NCBI GenBank assembly: GCA_037179385.1
Contig: CM074187.1
Span: 17,547,450 to 17,611,449 of the forward strand
Reading direction: 5' to 3'
Source: Holothuria scabra
Lineage: Eukaryota > Echinodermata > Holothuroidea > Aspidochirotida > Holothuriidae
Length of the DNA: 64,000 nucleotides
The first letter of the stretch is position 1, and every line of letters starts with the position of its first letter. This document shows positions 26,403 through 61,400 of this stretch, one piece after another. Under the pieces are notes generated by a model. The model made no database searches, was not told the origin of the DNA, and saw nothing but the letters and a program-made list of their open reading frames with translations. Made by a program: the position numbers and the translations under genes.

Positions 26403-27553
26403 CTTGTGAAACAGAGAAGTTGAAAAGCGTTATTAGCATAGCCTTTTCAGCTCTTATATGAAATGTTCATTGTTTAACCAATTGGAACTGCGTAATGTGT
26501 ACTCTTGCGGGCGACCCACACCATTCCTCAGATCTTAAAAAGTGGGATGTTGAAGCCCCCCCCCCCCCTACTGACCTTTCGGGATGTTTTATCGGTACAT
26601 TGGCTGCTTTTGTCGTTAAATCAGTCCATGCTGTTGAAAAATACACCTGTAGGTATAACCCATGTGTACCGATCCTCTACAAAAATAACATTCATCTTCA
26701 GTTACGCTTTGCGTAAAGTTTCTAATTATTGCTGGTTGTGAAAAGGTATAGTGTCACAATTAGGATATTTTTATTTTGTAGCAACACGAGTTGGAAGCTA
26801 AAACAAGACCTGCTCTCTTATTGTTCGTCTGTGGAAGATTCATAACGCAAATTCAATATTTGGTATGAAACGTTAACTGTCTTTACACTGAGTACAAGGA
26901 AGTGAAATCGGCTAGTCCACCTTTGCACCAATTGGCTTTGACATACAAAACCAAAAGGTGCAGAGTACCTTCACTTAATACAACTCATTCAACGCCAGCT
27001 CAGGTCAAGAGCAATGTAACAGGGTTTGCGTCTGCACATGGGCTCGAGGTCAAAAGGGGAGGGTAATTTAGGAGTAAGGAATAACTTACTTGGGATATTG
27101 ATGGGATGAAAAGTTCTTCTATAAACCCAACGCTTTTTTAACTTTCCTTAACACGGATAAGAATTTTTTTTCAATAAAACTCGATATTTTCCCCTCGCAA
27201 AAGGGTAAAATTGTCAATCTGCGATGTTAATTTTTGGAGGAACCCCGCCTATGGTCTAAATCCACCTGTGTTTATAAACGGGCCTTATTCCAGGGTCTAA
27301 TACAAAACCCCTTTGTCAAAACCACAAATGAGTCATGAGTCATAAGAGGGAAATTTTGAGGTATAATATTTGGGAGCATAGAAAGCATGATATAAGATTT
27401 TATAACCAACGTGTTGGACGGGCAGTTAACGTTTTACAAACATCTGAGGTTAAATGTGCATTCAAATCCGACCTGTGGTTCTGAAGAAATTAGCAAGTAA
27501 AGTTGTCACATTTTCAACAAAAGCTGAATTTGAAGAAAGCATTATGTTTTTCT
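26403..27553. other. Intron or spacer without a supported exon
   Basis: A run of C at about 26558-26567 and low-complexity frames only. No HYR or protease signature found on either strand. Confidence 0.4.
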
Positions 27554-27690
27554 TTAAACTTCGCCATCAATGTTTTCCTTAAACTCCCATATTGTTAGAA
27601 TGTGATCGCATTGATGGCATGAAATTCTACAAATTTTGCATCCCACACAGGGCGGTCCTTTCCCTAAAACGTCAAGATCACCACAACTGT
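27554..27690 (-). CDS. Candidate alternative terminal exon, cysteine-rich
   Basis: On the minus strand CATTGTTTTTTAG is a strong acceptor, followed by 137 bases open to TAA at 27554-27556. Entering in phase 1 it reads SCGDLDVLGKGPPCVGC, then KICRISCHQCD, HILTIWEF and a short acidic tail. Five of its six Cys are packed as CxxCxxCxxxCxxC, possibly a metal-binding or disulfide-rich tail. The entry phase equals that of all the HYR exons, and the exon lies between the protease and HYR exons, so it could be an alternative end of the same gene. No family recognised; a chance frame is possible. Confidence 0.35.
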
Positions 27691-28030
27691 CTAAAAAACA
27701 ATGAGAAATGAAGCATTCCTTGTCAATGTAAGGAAGTGATATAGCGTCCGCTAACCTCAAACTCACTTTGGAGCACAAATCTAGTGTTTTTTTAATTGAT
27801 ATCTCCAGAAATATGTGTCCAATTTGAATGGCAGTTTCACCACACTGCATTGATTTACTTCCTTTTTTCGCATATGGAAATAAGGATTTCAAGCTTCCCC
27901 TCTAAACATATGCAAATGTAAAGAAATAGCGTTAGATTGCTTTGCGTTTAGGTTACCAAAACCACTGGAGAAGAAAATGTGACTACCATGGGATTTTCCT
28001 TTTTTTTTTTTTTTTTTTGTGGTACTTTAA

Positions 28031-28280
28031 CCCTTTACCGTTGTGCTCCAATCGGGGCATATTTGCGCGCTCGGGAGTGGGCGGAAAAGCCGACGTAGCA
28101 CGGCCCGCATCAGCTTCCGTAGGCTATTGACCCCGTGACCTTAAACTATTGTCCCTCTCGTTGTTGTGATTGAATTTTCGGGTAGATACTTGCAGTTTCG
28201 AGCTCCGCGTGAAAGAGTAAAGATGGGTGACAGCCACGCTCTCCGCCTGGGTCCAAAAGGACCCAAACAACGGCAAAGGG
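28031..28280. mobile_element. piggyBac-like MITE
   Basis: TTAA at 28027-28030 and 28281-28284 flank inverted termini CCCTTTACCGTTG and CAACGGCAAAGGG (one mismatch). TTAA target sites with CCC... ends are the signature of piggyBac elements. The 250-base interior has no transposase. A related fragment lies in reverse orientation at 39284-39395. Confidence 0.82.
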
Positions 28281-28284
28281 TTAA

Positions 28285-29513
28285 AATAAGCCTGTGGAGT
28301 GTGTTTACTGCAAAGCCGATGCTGCTGTCTCTGTGTGCGTGCACATCCCCGTGGTGCAGATACTTTAGATTAAAACCATGTACGCGACCATGACACGGAT
28401 AGACAGAGAGAGAGAGAGAGTAGCAGGGTATGCTAGAACATCTCCTCATGACCCCTTCGAGCTACTTGCTTAGGCATGTGCTTATAAAATGGCGGCCATC
28501 TAGCTTTTCTTGCTCTGCAGAAACTGATCGAGCAACCGTTCTTCTTTGAGTTACACTAGTACAAACTTTCTGGATCCGCGTCTGGCTTGTAAATGTCGCT
28601 TGCTGTCCTATGTGTTATCAGCATATTATAATCGTGATGTGGTCTCGTAAGTTACCAAAAATTTTCCTTTGCAAGTTAATTCAGTGTGATCAATTTTATT
28701 GTAGAATTTTACTGCACAAAGAACTCTCAAGTAAGAACTAGCTTTATTTTATTGGTGATCCAGATTCGGATGTGACTACAGTAAATGCGACCTTAACCTT
28801 TCTCTATTCTTCACAGTGCCATTTTGCTTACACATGAACAATCACATATAGACGAATACGGACAGCAAGTGATGGTCTGATTTCAGTCGGCCATAACTGG
28901 TGTGTATCACCTTTTATTCTTTCAATTTCCTTGCTAACCTTTATCATGGATGTTTGTTAACTGAATTGTATCTTGATTTCTTCGATATCACTGAATACGA
29001 AGGTTTGAACAGTTGAAATTCATGTAGATAGTAAATGAAGACGATTTAAGGCCGAAGGAGCCTACTAATGGATTCCTACGGTCATTAAACACAAGCGCTG
29101 ATCGGATTAGTCTATAACGGGCGAAGCATCATCTTACATAAAACCTATACTGTGTCTTTCCCTTTATTTGTCCCTAACAACATCCAGGGAATACGTTTTT
29201 TAAGTTATCTTAATGAATAATTTAATAATAGCTTTATCGGATGTCCAAGGAGCAGATTTTCCATAAATGTCACGGAAATAAATTATTTCTAGTACAAAAT
29301 TTCGACACGCATGTGATCCCGTTCTTCATGGTTCTCATTTGGTATGAAAGTATTTCTGTAAGAGAAATATCTAAACTCTCTGTTTGCAGAGATTCGGAGG
29401 GGTGCATTTTGCTGGAAGGAATCATGGATGCGTTATATCAATTTTAAACATTTTTCCGACTTGCAAAAGTTTATGCGAACAAATCAACCGTTGATGTCAC
29501 TGTCTGACGACTG
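28285..29513. other. Spacer between protease last exon and the piggyBac-like MITE
   Basis: No exon recognised. Contains a short GA dinucleotide run at about 28405-28421. Confidence 0.4.
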
Positions 29514-51000
<21,487 letters not shown>

Positions 51001-54000
51001 CTAAAAAATAAAGAATATGGGATTGCATGAGATTATAACACTCATTTGATAGAAGGACATCAGCAAGTTATATGCCGCAAACAATCAGGGATTAATGTTG
51101 CCTACCTCAAATTAAAAATGAAACTTTAAAAATGCGAATCCTAACCCTAAATGAAATCTTTGAGTTTGGAAAAAGAAATGTTGTCGTTGAAAAATGAGAA
51201 ATATCCTTCTGAAAATCTTTTCTTTGGAAAACGAAATATTTTCTTCGGAAAACGAAAATAACATGCGGCGGAAAACGAAATAAAATACGTATATACCTAA
51301 AGGAATTTCTTACAGTTAAGATCCTAGTGATGGATTACAATTAATTGTGATGAACAGGCTGAGGGGATTACATAAGTATATTCCAACAGTGTATCAAATC
51401 ACTCGATCGTCTTTCACACCGTTTAATGCAATGATGTAACTGCAATGTGATGAAATGCTGCTAGAAATGAATGAATCGGATTTGAAGATTGCTCCTATAC
51501 ACGAAATAAAACTGGTCAAATATAAAAGGTCCAATCGAGTTGCTTCTTTGCCTTACAATGCACAATTCGATGATAGTCAAAGAAACATATGCCATTGCGC
51601 AGTCATTAGAATTAGACCGTGGGACAGAGTCCAAAATTCTTTCATTCCGTGGCAAGCATCGGGGGTCTACACCAAATGTCCCTGAAAATGTTCTTTAAAA
51701 TATTTACATTGATGAAAGGGTGATTCCCAATCGTGATAATTGCACATTATTGAGAAAAGGATTAAAATTCAATCACATTTTTCGCCAAAAAAAACGAAAG
51801 TATTTCGTTTACAAAATACTTATGACGTAGTTACTGCCCAATCACAGTCTTCATTCAGGTCACATGAGGATCACATGACAAGATCTGCCAGGTACCTCAC
51901 AAAGTATAATGTCGTTAACAAACAAGACAGTCTTAATATCAAAACAAAAACGATTCAGGTGCTTAATTCATTGTCTGTGAAACTCTTCATGGGATCTGTT
52001 ATCATTCATAAGAATGACGGAATCTTAACATTTATCCTGTACCAAAGAACTCTTTGAATTGTTTGCTAACAAGAGAGATTTTGTGTGCGCATTTAGATGA
52101 TCGCAGACGGTGAACTGAACCATTGTGAATTTCCAAGCACGATTCCCTATTGTTAGTGTTAGGCCTACTGTTAGTTACCACAACTTGAGAAGTCGAGCGA
52201 TTTACCGACGTGTTTTAGGATGATCAGAGCAAGAACCAAGGTACAGAACACAGGTAAGGGCCGAATTAAATTACTGCATAACATAAATCATGAAAATTTG
52301 GTTGAATTACCAGTTTCGATGGTCGTAAGACAGTGAAACTGTGCAAACCTAGCCTAGGCCTAAGCACGTAACAACACAGAATTGCCATAGACCTCAGAAT
52401 CATAGGCCTAGTGTATAATCCCTTTCTAACCGTTTTTTATTAAAGGGCGTCTGGCTTCCTCCCAAATGTACTGAACTGTTTTAGCGCCCCCCATGATTTT
52501 AAAAACTTAAGCCACTCCCACTTACTCATATCTCTCTTGGACATCCTGCACTGGTCAAACATAAACAAAGTACTGCGAAGTACGGTACACAGTACAACAG
52601 ATTTTTCAGTGAAATGGAATTTACGTGTATCTCCATCCTGTTATGTCACAAGTGTGACCTTGGTTGAGCGAGACACTGCGATGGATGGTGTAAAAAACAA
52701 ACAAAGCACTGTAGCATACCAGTAGTCACTCACTGGATACAAACAGCAGGTCTACACCAGATTTCACGCAGTTTGGAATGTCCGTCCGTTCAGATTACAA
52801 GTGCGACCTTGATTGAACGAAACTCTGTGAGTCTTCTACGAATAGTAACACTGTATAATATATATTGTACTTCTTCCAAGTTGGTAGTTTCTCTCTTCCT
52901 TTTGGGGCAACAGTGATTACACAAAACAAAGAAGACCAATATGTACACATATAGCTGGTATCAAAGCAGGTGTTTTCTCATGCTTTTCTTTTGAAGTTTT
53001 GGTATTACGAGTGCAGCCAATATATAGGAGTAATGCACGTCCGCCGAGCGCCGCAGGAATTATATCAACTGAGCGACATTCTATGAAATTTGACCAAATA
53101 CATTCACAGAAAGGTCAATATTGATAGGTCTATTCTGTTTTGGTTCCGGTATCGATTATAAGATACGATGTAGCCCACCTTCGAGTGAACGAAAACTAAA
53201 CACAATTTTACGAGAGCGATCGTTACTGCAGCCTATATGATAGGGTATTTACAACTATATATGCCACTAGTGAAGACTGCAGAAATACATTTCATAGGAT
53301 CAGGGGGTTGCAACTGACTCCCTGATATGATAGACAGCATAGCGTGCACATGGATGGAGGGAGGGGGGGCGTCCAGGCGGGGCCAGTGGTTGCGTCCAAA
53401 TTTCAAAATTTGGAGGGGGCAAATTAACTGCAAAGGATAATGTCGGGGCATACATTTTCCGACACAGAGCAAATTTGTACCCAAACTGCCTGTTCCTGGG
53501 GCTGGAATATGCAGGGGGGGGGGGCGGGAGAAGCCCCTGGAAGCTCTGAGGTTCCAGAATATCCCTAGATGAACAATGAAGGCGCTGGATAGTTATATTA
53601 TTTATTTTTTTCGGTGAACGTAACTCTTAATTTACCTAACTTGGGGGCAAGTGGTGGCAAGGCAACATCTGGGGCCAAATGCCCCCTCTTTTCCCCTTGT
53701 AGCGCCGCAACTGTCGTGGGCCGTAGCACCCACATCTGCAAGTATTTGAGGGCAATCAGCCAGTCGGGGAAAATTACCAGTAAGTAAAGACTGACCGATG
53801 GGGCCTGACCAAACAACAGAAGGTACCCACATTGGTATATCATGCTTGTTGAAATAATCTTGTTTCAAAATTGCACCATTTTGATTTCACCCCTGAAAAG
53901 AAAATTAAAAATTTTCAAAAAATGATGAGCATCTCTCCACTTAGACCTCTCCCAGGAAAAAAAAAACCAAATACTCAATTAACCTTGGCAACCCTCTGTT

Positions 54001-57000
54001 GAAATTTCTTAGATATTTTCCTTGTTGAAGTTAAAACCACGCAACACACCAGTTCCCGACATCCCGTTCAGTAAGAGACATCATTTTGTGTTTAGTCAGG
54101 TTCGATGGTGAAGTTTCTGGTGCTCCTCCGTATGTCAGTCTGGGGAATTTCTTGTTTGCCCCCCACACCTACTTATTCCTGCACACACAATCGGAGGTAG
54201 CTGGTCATACTTTACACCCATGTCCAAAATACCTACCAATCTATATCAAAGGGTGCGTCAACTGAAATCTAACCTGTATTTTTCATAGGCATATGACCTA
54301 GTCTCAAACAGTTTGAACTGTTCATCAGCCCCAGTCCCACTACGCAGCCCAGCAATAGGGTATGACCCTGAATTTGTGTGGACATTGGATAAAGGGGAAT
54401 GTAAGAATTTATGACACGGAAGAATTTATGTCCAATAGAAAGAATACCCCGCGGAGCGGACGGTGGTTTTCTCAGCTTCTTAGCTTCCAAAACCAGGGAT
54501 ATGACTGACCAAGGAATATGCCTAAAGCCTGCTACGTGGGTAATAGAAAGAACGAAAAGACAGGTAGGACGTACACTGCCCGAGCGGCTTGAGATCACCT
54601 ATAGTTTTCTTATCATATCCAAGGACTGGCAAAATTTCTTGCAAAAGAGCAGCTAAGCAAAGTCACGAAAACTGATAATAAATAAAAGTTCTCCTCACGC
54701 AACCGATAATGAGCCAAGCATGGTTCTGAAAAGGGTAGGCCCGTATAGGGTGTTTTGGGGGAGCAACGTGGTATCTTTCGAGCTTCCAAAGCAGGTGCAG
54801 TAAGTAGTTTTGTCGATCGGGTGAAATAAACAAGGGAAGAAGAGATGTACGATAATGCAGGGTCGTAGCAAAAGTTTTGACAACTCGTCCCCATTTTTAA
54901 CCGCCATTAGAAAGGTAAGGACAATAGGAATGACTGTTTTTGCCTCTTTGGATTACATTTTGTCGAACTGTCGAATGCTGCTAAATATTTCTTTTTATAC
55001 TACTCGGAGATCCAGCCCAGAAAGTGCCCTGATTTCGTTTTATTGATGGATAATAATTTCTTATGTACTAAAATGATCTGCAGTCCTGCCTGTTTTATGA
55101 TACATGTTCCTAGGTCCGTAATCAATTTTTTTTTTTTTTGGGGGGGGGGGGGGTGTAGAAGGCGTCCCTGTAGGATTTCGCCGGCTTGGTAATGGGTTTA
55201 AGGGGAAGAGAGACTAGGCGCAAAATGGTGCAAAATGTTTCACAAGGTGCCAAGATTTTTTCTGAAGTTTCCCTGTGGTGGTTTTTCTGGATAATGTACT
55301 TTCTTTCGCGTCACCCCCCCCCCCCCCCCGTCCGGGTACGCGGCGGCACTTGCATAATGATGGGATATTGTACAGCCCTGTTTTCAGGAGTTGTGAAAGG
55401 ATTTGACCAACGCGCCGGGGTCTAAAGGTCCCAGCTTTTGGCGGCTTTTTAAACTCCGACAAACCGACAAAGGCAATGAGTTACCAAAGGGACTTGGAGG
55501 TGCAAATTGAACCGCTGCAAATATGAGACTTGTACATAAGAAAATAATGGATTTTTACGATTTTGGCTCATTTTTAGTCGGGCAACTAGAGATTACTTTT
55601 AGGCCCACGTCCGACGACCTCTAACAAAATTTGGAACCTTTCAGTAATAAATTATCTGCTTCAGACAAATACTTGAAAATTTGGACCTAATACTGGAGAA
55701 AATTTGGAATTTTATGAGTGTCTTTCTCGATAACAATCAACCTGCATAATATTGTGTATTCACTGAAGAGTCTACCCTTCCTATACAGATATAAACAAAA
55801 AAACAAAAAAAAAAAACAGATCGTCAGGACGACCGTATACCCTGTAAAAAAGAAATGTAATTTTACAGTGGAAATACTGGCAGCTATGGGATTCCAGGTA
55901 GAAAACGTTGTTTTACGGTTTTGCATTAGACTGCCAGAACTTATAGAGACTGCGAGGTTGTGACCACTTTTTCACTGACTACTACACTCGAAGGTCAGTT
56001 TAGTGTTCAAAAATAAAATTGGCTTCATATTTACCATTTGTATTGGGTTTACGCAAAATTGTAAAATTACAGTTCGAGCACCGGAATTCCAGCTGTCAAC
56101 ATTACGGTAAAAATAAGGATACTTTTTAACATGTAGTTTGATAGTGTTTTATTCACGCACTCTGAGACCTTTTATTGAGGGAAGTTGTAAAGAAATGTTG
56201 CTTTACTTCCCCGAAAATTCAAATGACTAGAGCTTACAATGAGTAGGAAAATTTGGAAATAATTTATATGAGGAAAGTGAAAGTTTGGGGATTTCAAAGA
56301 ATATGGGTTTTCTGTGAGCAAATTACTCCAACAAATGGCTGGGAAGGGGCGGACGGAAGCTAAGATTCCCCGAAGACGTTGAACTATTTACCGAAAGGGG
56401 GAAGTTACATCCCGTTTGCACCACGTTTTCAATTGAGCATAGGCAATGAACAGGCTCTTATGTGGGCAATAGGAACCTCGAAATTGTGATACTTTGACAA
56501 CATTCCGAACAGTTGTAGTTCTACAGTAAACCTGTTTCGTATTCTGTTTCACTATCATAAAATCAAATCGTGAAGCCATTACACAAACAATTACCCTCCC
56601 CCCCTTCTTTATCATTGTCCAAAACATCTTATTCCTTTGTCCCTTTCTCTGCAGTGGCCATTCCACTGTGACAATGTTTTCCAACTCCTGGACTTTAGGA
56701 TGCAAGAGGTAACGATTCTAGTCCCCACGTGTCTGGCCATAACAATGGATATCTTTAAGTCTGTGGGTTTTGAATGTGTTCAATCAGTAGCAAAATGCGA
56801 TGAAGGAAAAGGCGTCTACCAATGGGTTGACTCTCGTCACTTGTGACGGGTCCCTGGTTGTGCATAAGATCGAGAAATTAATCGCAATACAGCAACTTCC
56901 GATTTTCTTCTCTTTATTTTCAGAGCTCTTAGCTGCTGCGGACTCTCAACTGTCTTCTGAGGTCACAATAATTGTTGGATTCTGAGGGTTTCTTTTTATT

Positions 57001-57649
57001 ATTTTATGGTGGCAGTGAGGGGCCTTCTAATATGGATGTTTTTCACTTTTATTTCTCACATGCGAGGTTATATCCTTAGTATAATTCTACAAAGTCCTCA
57101 AATACTTTTCGTATTCGTACCTATCAGTCTATGATCAATTCACCAGAGATGTTTCCGTTGTTACCTCGTACCTACGGTGTCATGTAAAGGGATGAAGGGG
57201 GGAAAGGGCTTCAACTCCTCTAAATGGAGTCATCTCTGCTCAAGTTTTGGAAGTTTAGGCAATTGTTTGAAGGTATTCGTCTTGGAGTAGAGGGGTTGTG
57301 TACCGTGTAAACAGTCCATTTCATTGGTCGACCTTCAATACTTGCCATCAAATATTGTTCAGAACAATTAAAATGTTCGTTTTCTTGATGCGCTTCTAGG
57401 TTTCAATAGGAATTTTTCACTGTTGTGCATAACCGAGATCAGGTTCCGATCTTGGCAGGAATAAATTTGTCCCTCCCTTTAGCCCCTAGCTTGTGAGAAA
57501 TCCTAACCACTATTTGAGAACCAGAATGCAAAACTGCATTGAGGTTCCGATGATACACAAATGTTCCATTTCAAATAATCCCATCATGTACCATTATCTC
57601 TTCTCATTCAAATGTTATACTAACATGTTCAAAAAATAATTTTGTTATC
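51001..57649. other. Upstream region of the protease, no supported exon
   Basis: I looked on the minus strand for a signal-peptide or CUB-type exon ending in phase 1 and did not find a convincing one. Holds G/C homopolymers (53513-53523, 55141-55153, 55314-55329) and scattered repeat fragments. A TTTTACAGT / ACTGTAAAA-type pair between about 55840 and 56110 may be a decayed MITE. Confidence 0.4.
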
Positions 57650-58400
57650 CCACATGACCTTTGACCCCACCACCAAAAATAGGGATCATCTTCTTACCAT
57701 ATACATTCACATACCACACATGAAATCTATTTAAATCTCCCACCTTAAGATGTGTTAACACCCAACAAGGTTGTCATTCACATTTTGAGATATCGTGCCA
57801 ACAAGATTTCCAGGCTTTGACCCCTGGTGGCCCCAGGTGACCTTTGACCTCCACCAAAAACAACATGGACCATCTTCTAACCATAACATATCCACATACC
57901 AAATATGAAATCTATCCAAGTCCCCTATCTTGAAATATAATGCTAAAAAAATTTTCAGACTTTGACCCCTGGTGACCCCAGATGACCTTTGACCTCCACC
58001 AAAAACAATAGGGACCATCTTCTGACCATAACGCATCCACATACTAAATATGAAATCTATCCAAGTTTCCTATCTTGAGATATCGTGCTCACAAGATTTT
58101 CAGACTCTGACCCCCAGTAACCCCAGTAACCCCAGATGACCTTTGACCTCTGACAAAAACAATAGGGACCATCTTCTGACCATAAGGCATCCACATACCA
58201 AATATGAAGTCTATCCAAGTTTCCTATCTTGAGATATCATGCTAACAAAGTTTTCAGAAATTGACCCCTGATGATCCCAGATGACCTTTGACCACTGCCA
58301 AAAACAACAGGGTTCTTTTTCTCGATATGGCACATCCATGTACCAAGTTTGAAAACTGTCAGACATTCCTATCTTGAGATATCGTGCTAACAAGCAAAGT
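57650..58400 (-). repeat. Tandem array of about 150-bp units, each with a DR1-like motif
   Basis: Five copies of TGACCTTTGACC start at 57655, 57838, 57983, 58137 and 58282, 145 to 183 bases apart. Units share CCACATACCAAATATGAA, CTATCCAAGTTTCC, TATCTTGAGATATCGTGCTA and TTTGACCCCTGGTG. On the minus strand the motif reads GGTCAAAGGTCA, a direct repeat of the nuclear-receptor half-site with one-base spacing. Frames across the array are repeat artefacts. Confidence 0.9.
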
Positions 58401-61400
58401 GTCACAAACACACACACACATTTATACACACGCCATCATGATTGCATAGGTTTCTCTTATCATCGAAACCAAAAAGGAAAGTCCAACTATAGGAACCTCA
58501 GGTTAAAGGGTCTTCCCATTGCCCATCAGGGAGCACCCTTTGTGGTTCCTCTGAACTACATCAAGAGTGGCTTAGAAGAACTTGTATGGGGTGTTTGAAG
58601 ATTCCCATAGGCTGCCGGCTTTTATCTGTTGGCATAGTTCTTGCCAATACTGGTTATGTGAAACCCCTGTAAGAATCGTTTTTGATTCTTTGAAATTGAC
58701 ATCAATTAAGTACTTTTTTCAGAGGTCTAAGGTTCTTCCAGTAAGCTTGTTTGATACTTGAAATTAGTTTGTCTTTCTCTCTCTTACAATCATATGAAAA
58801 TCCTAATAAACAGAAACCTGGCGTTTTCAGTCAAAAGAATAAGTATACTAACCCCAGAAGTTACATCAGAAAAAAGCAAAATCTATTTGACTGTTGCTTA
58901 CATAGTTATAACTTACCAAGTTCACTCTTGGGTTGAAAAAGTACTGCATAAATAATATAAAGCAAAAGCAATTGAAGGAATGCTTTTTGCATGAACTTTT
59001 AGAAGCTGTACCAAGACTGACTGAAATTCTAAAAATAACAAAGTAAACAGAAGTGTTATTTTTTAAATTGCTGCCAATAACTGCATAATTAGTTTGACTT
59101 TAAAACAGTTTATGAAATTAGTCTTTAATTTCACAATTTGTTCAATTTTCAAAATGTTTGCGTACCTTGCTTATAATGTAGGCATAGCATTAAAGACAGT
59201 TAAGTTGGTAACCTAGTACTAAACACCAAATGGTACCAGTAAATTGAAATCATAAATAATCCGAATTCATCATAGACAATGTTTACGGAAAATCAGTGCA
59301 CTTTTACTGTGTTAACCAAAATGCTGAAGTTAGTTAGTTGGATAGAGGTTTACAGCTCGTTTTGTAACCTGTTGGTTTCAGTTGGTTCGAGTGAATTTAA
59401 CAGGAGTTATCTGTCAAACTTTGTAAACATTTTACGCTATTAGCTATTTATATATACGATCAAAATGCAATTCTGACAAACATAGTCAATGAAATTTAAT
59501 ATGATTTTGTTTCTAAGATCACGAAATGATGAACTCCCATTGTCTTTCTGTGTACCAGCATTTCTGTCACAAAACAGCGTTACATCTGAATCTTTGCTGT
59601 GGAAAAGAATAGTCATTTATCAAAACCAATGAACAGGTGAAAACCAATTTCAATTTTTGGCTTGTGAATACAGCAAAATTGAGTGATTTGTGTCATTGTT
59701 CAGTCTTAGAGTATCTTTGACACCTGCTATGAAGGTAATAAATTCCAGGATAATTTTGCTTTTTGACTTGTAACAGGCCTAGATGACTTACACCTCGGAA
59801 TAAACAAACCAACCTCACAACTTTGACTTGATCAATACATGTTCCAAAATTCTGTGCAAGCATTGTTTCTTATCCAATCCATAAAATAAGGACACCTTTT
59901 GTGCAGTGCCCTGTGTCTAAATAGTCTTTCTGGTTGTAAAAATTTGTATTTCAATTAGTGTGACTAAGACTCCTATTTCTGTTCTGGTTGGACTAACTGG
60001 ATTTATGCTTAGTGTTGTATGCACATACACACAAAAACAACCGAAAATGGAAAGCAAGGGCAACAAATTACCAAACTGAGTTATTGTATGTCATTGATTC
60101 AAAATCCTAAGATTCTTTGACACAAATCTAGAAAATGGGGAACTAGAGTACCTCACCTAGAAAAATTATGAAGATTCCATATTGTAATTTTCTTCAACTT
60201 TGTAGGCATGAAAGTGATAGCAAAGTCTTTTGGAAACATCATTACACTGCTTAACATCTCCAGTGAAAGCTCATTAAACCACTACAAACTATCACCATCA
60301 TATGGTAGATAACTTGTTGCTAGTTTATCAGAAATAATTAAGTCAGCAAACCTAAAAAGCTTAATTTGATAGTCTTACTTTTTTAACTTTCTCAGACAAG
60401 CAATTTGGGATTCTTTTCCCTACACAAACTTTGTTGGTGATTTGTGCAATACCTGCACATAGTACACTGAGGTAGAATGCTCTCGAAGTACTGATGGTGA
60501 ACCCTTCATTTCGAACATGGGTTGCAACAGACCTAATACTGTATGACAGAATACTCAAATGGTGTGCAATGTAATGCATTTTACATGGAAACCCACATTC
60601 CTCTGTGAAATCAGAGATAAAATCTACTAACTAAGCAATTTCAGTAAGACACTCATAGACGGGGCACATACTTTTGAACAAGTTGTGTCAAAATGTACTG
60701 TAAGTCTGTCAATTTCCAGTACAACAAACACTGTACACTTCCCACACTTTTTTCTCCCCAGTAACAAGTGATGTACTGTAAATAATGTTTTGTCCTCTGC
60801 AACAGCTTGAAGGGATGGTGGTGCACAGGTATGGTACTTTCTTTGTCAAGAATATGACTTCCTCTCTGTCAGAAAACTGAGATCTATGGTGAGTCATCCA
60901 AATATACCACCTATCTGCAAAGTCCACAGCTCTATGAAGCAAGGATTCTGTGGGAGAAATTGTGGGATGAAAAAATGCAGGTTACTGTATGAGCTCATGA
61001 CATCAGTGGAATGTTCCATAACACAAATTCAATTCATAAAATTTAAGGTTTTTGCCCAATAAAAAGTCATATTTGACTCTGGTGACACTACAAGATATCT
61101 AAAGTACTTGGCACATACAGTACCGTGGGCTACACCTACAGTACTGTACCAATTGATGTTCCTATAGGTCCACAACCTAATGCGCTGAACAACCTCTGTT
61201 GACTTCAAAATTTCCTTCGCTATGACTGGTTTTTTATATCAAGCTATTTATAAATGACTGAACTAGAGATGATCATAACAAGACTTGATTTTGGCTGACC
61301 TCTTACATCAGCAAAACTCATGGGTTTTCTGCAGGATATTTTGCAACACCGTTTTAAACAGGCAGTCAGGGATGTACAGTAGCTAGACGAATTTGAGTGC

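Noticed and set aside
57650..58400. CRISPR-like array
   Set aside because: Units are about 150 bp with similar, not unique, interiors, in animal DNA; this is an ordinary tandem repeat.
57755..58429. Minus-strand frames with repeated 'MW..YG...' peptides
   Set aside because: They arise from the tandem array; the apparent peptide repeat mirrors the DNA unit.
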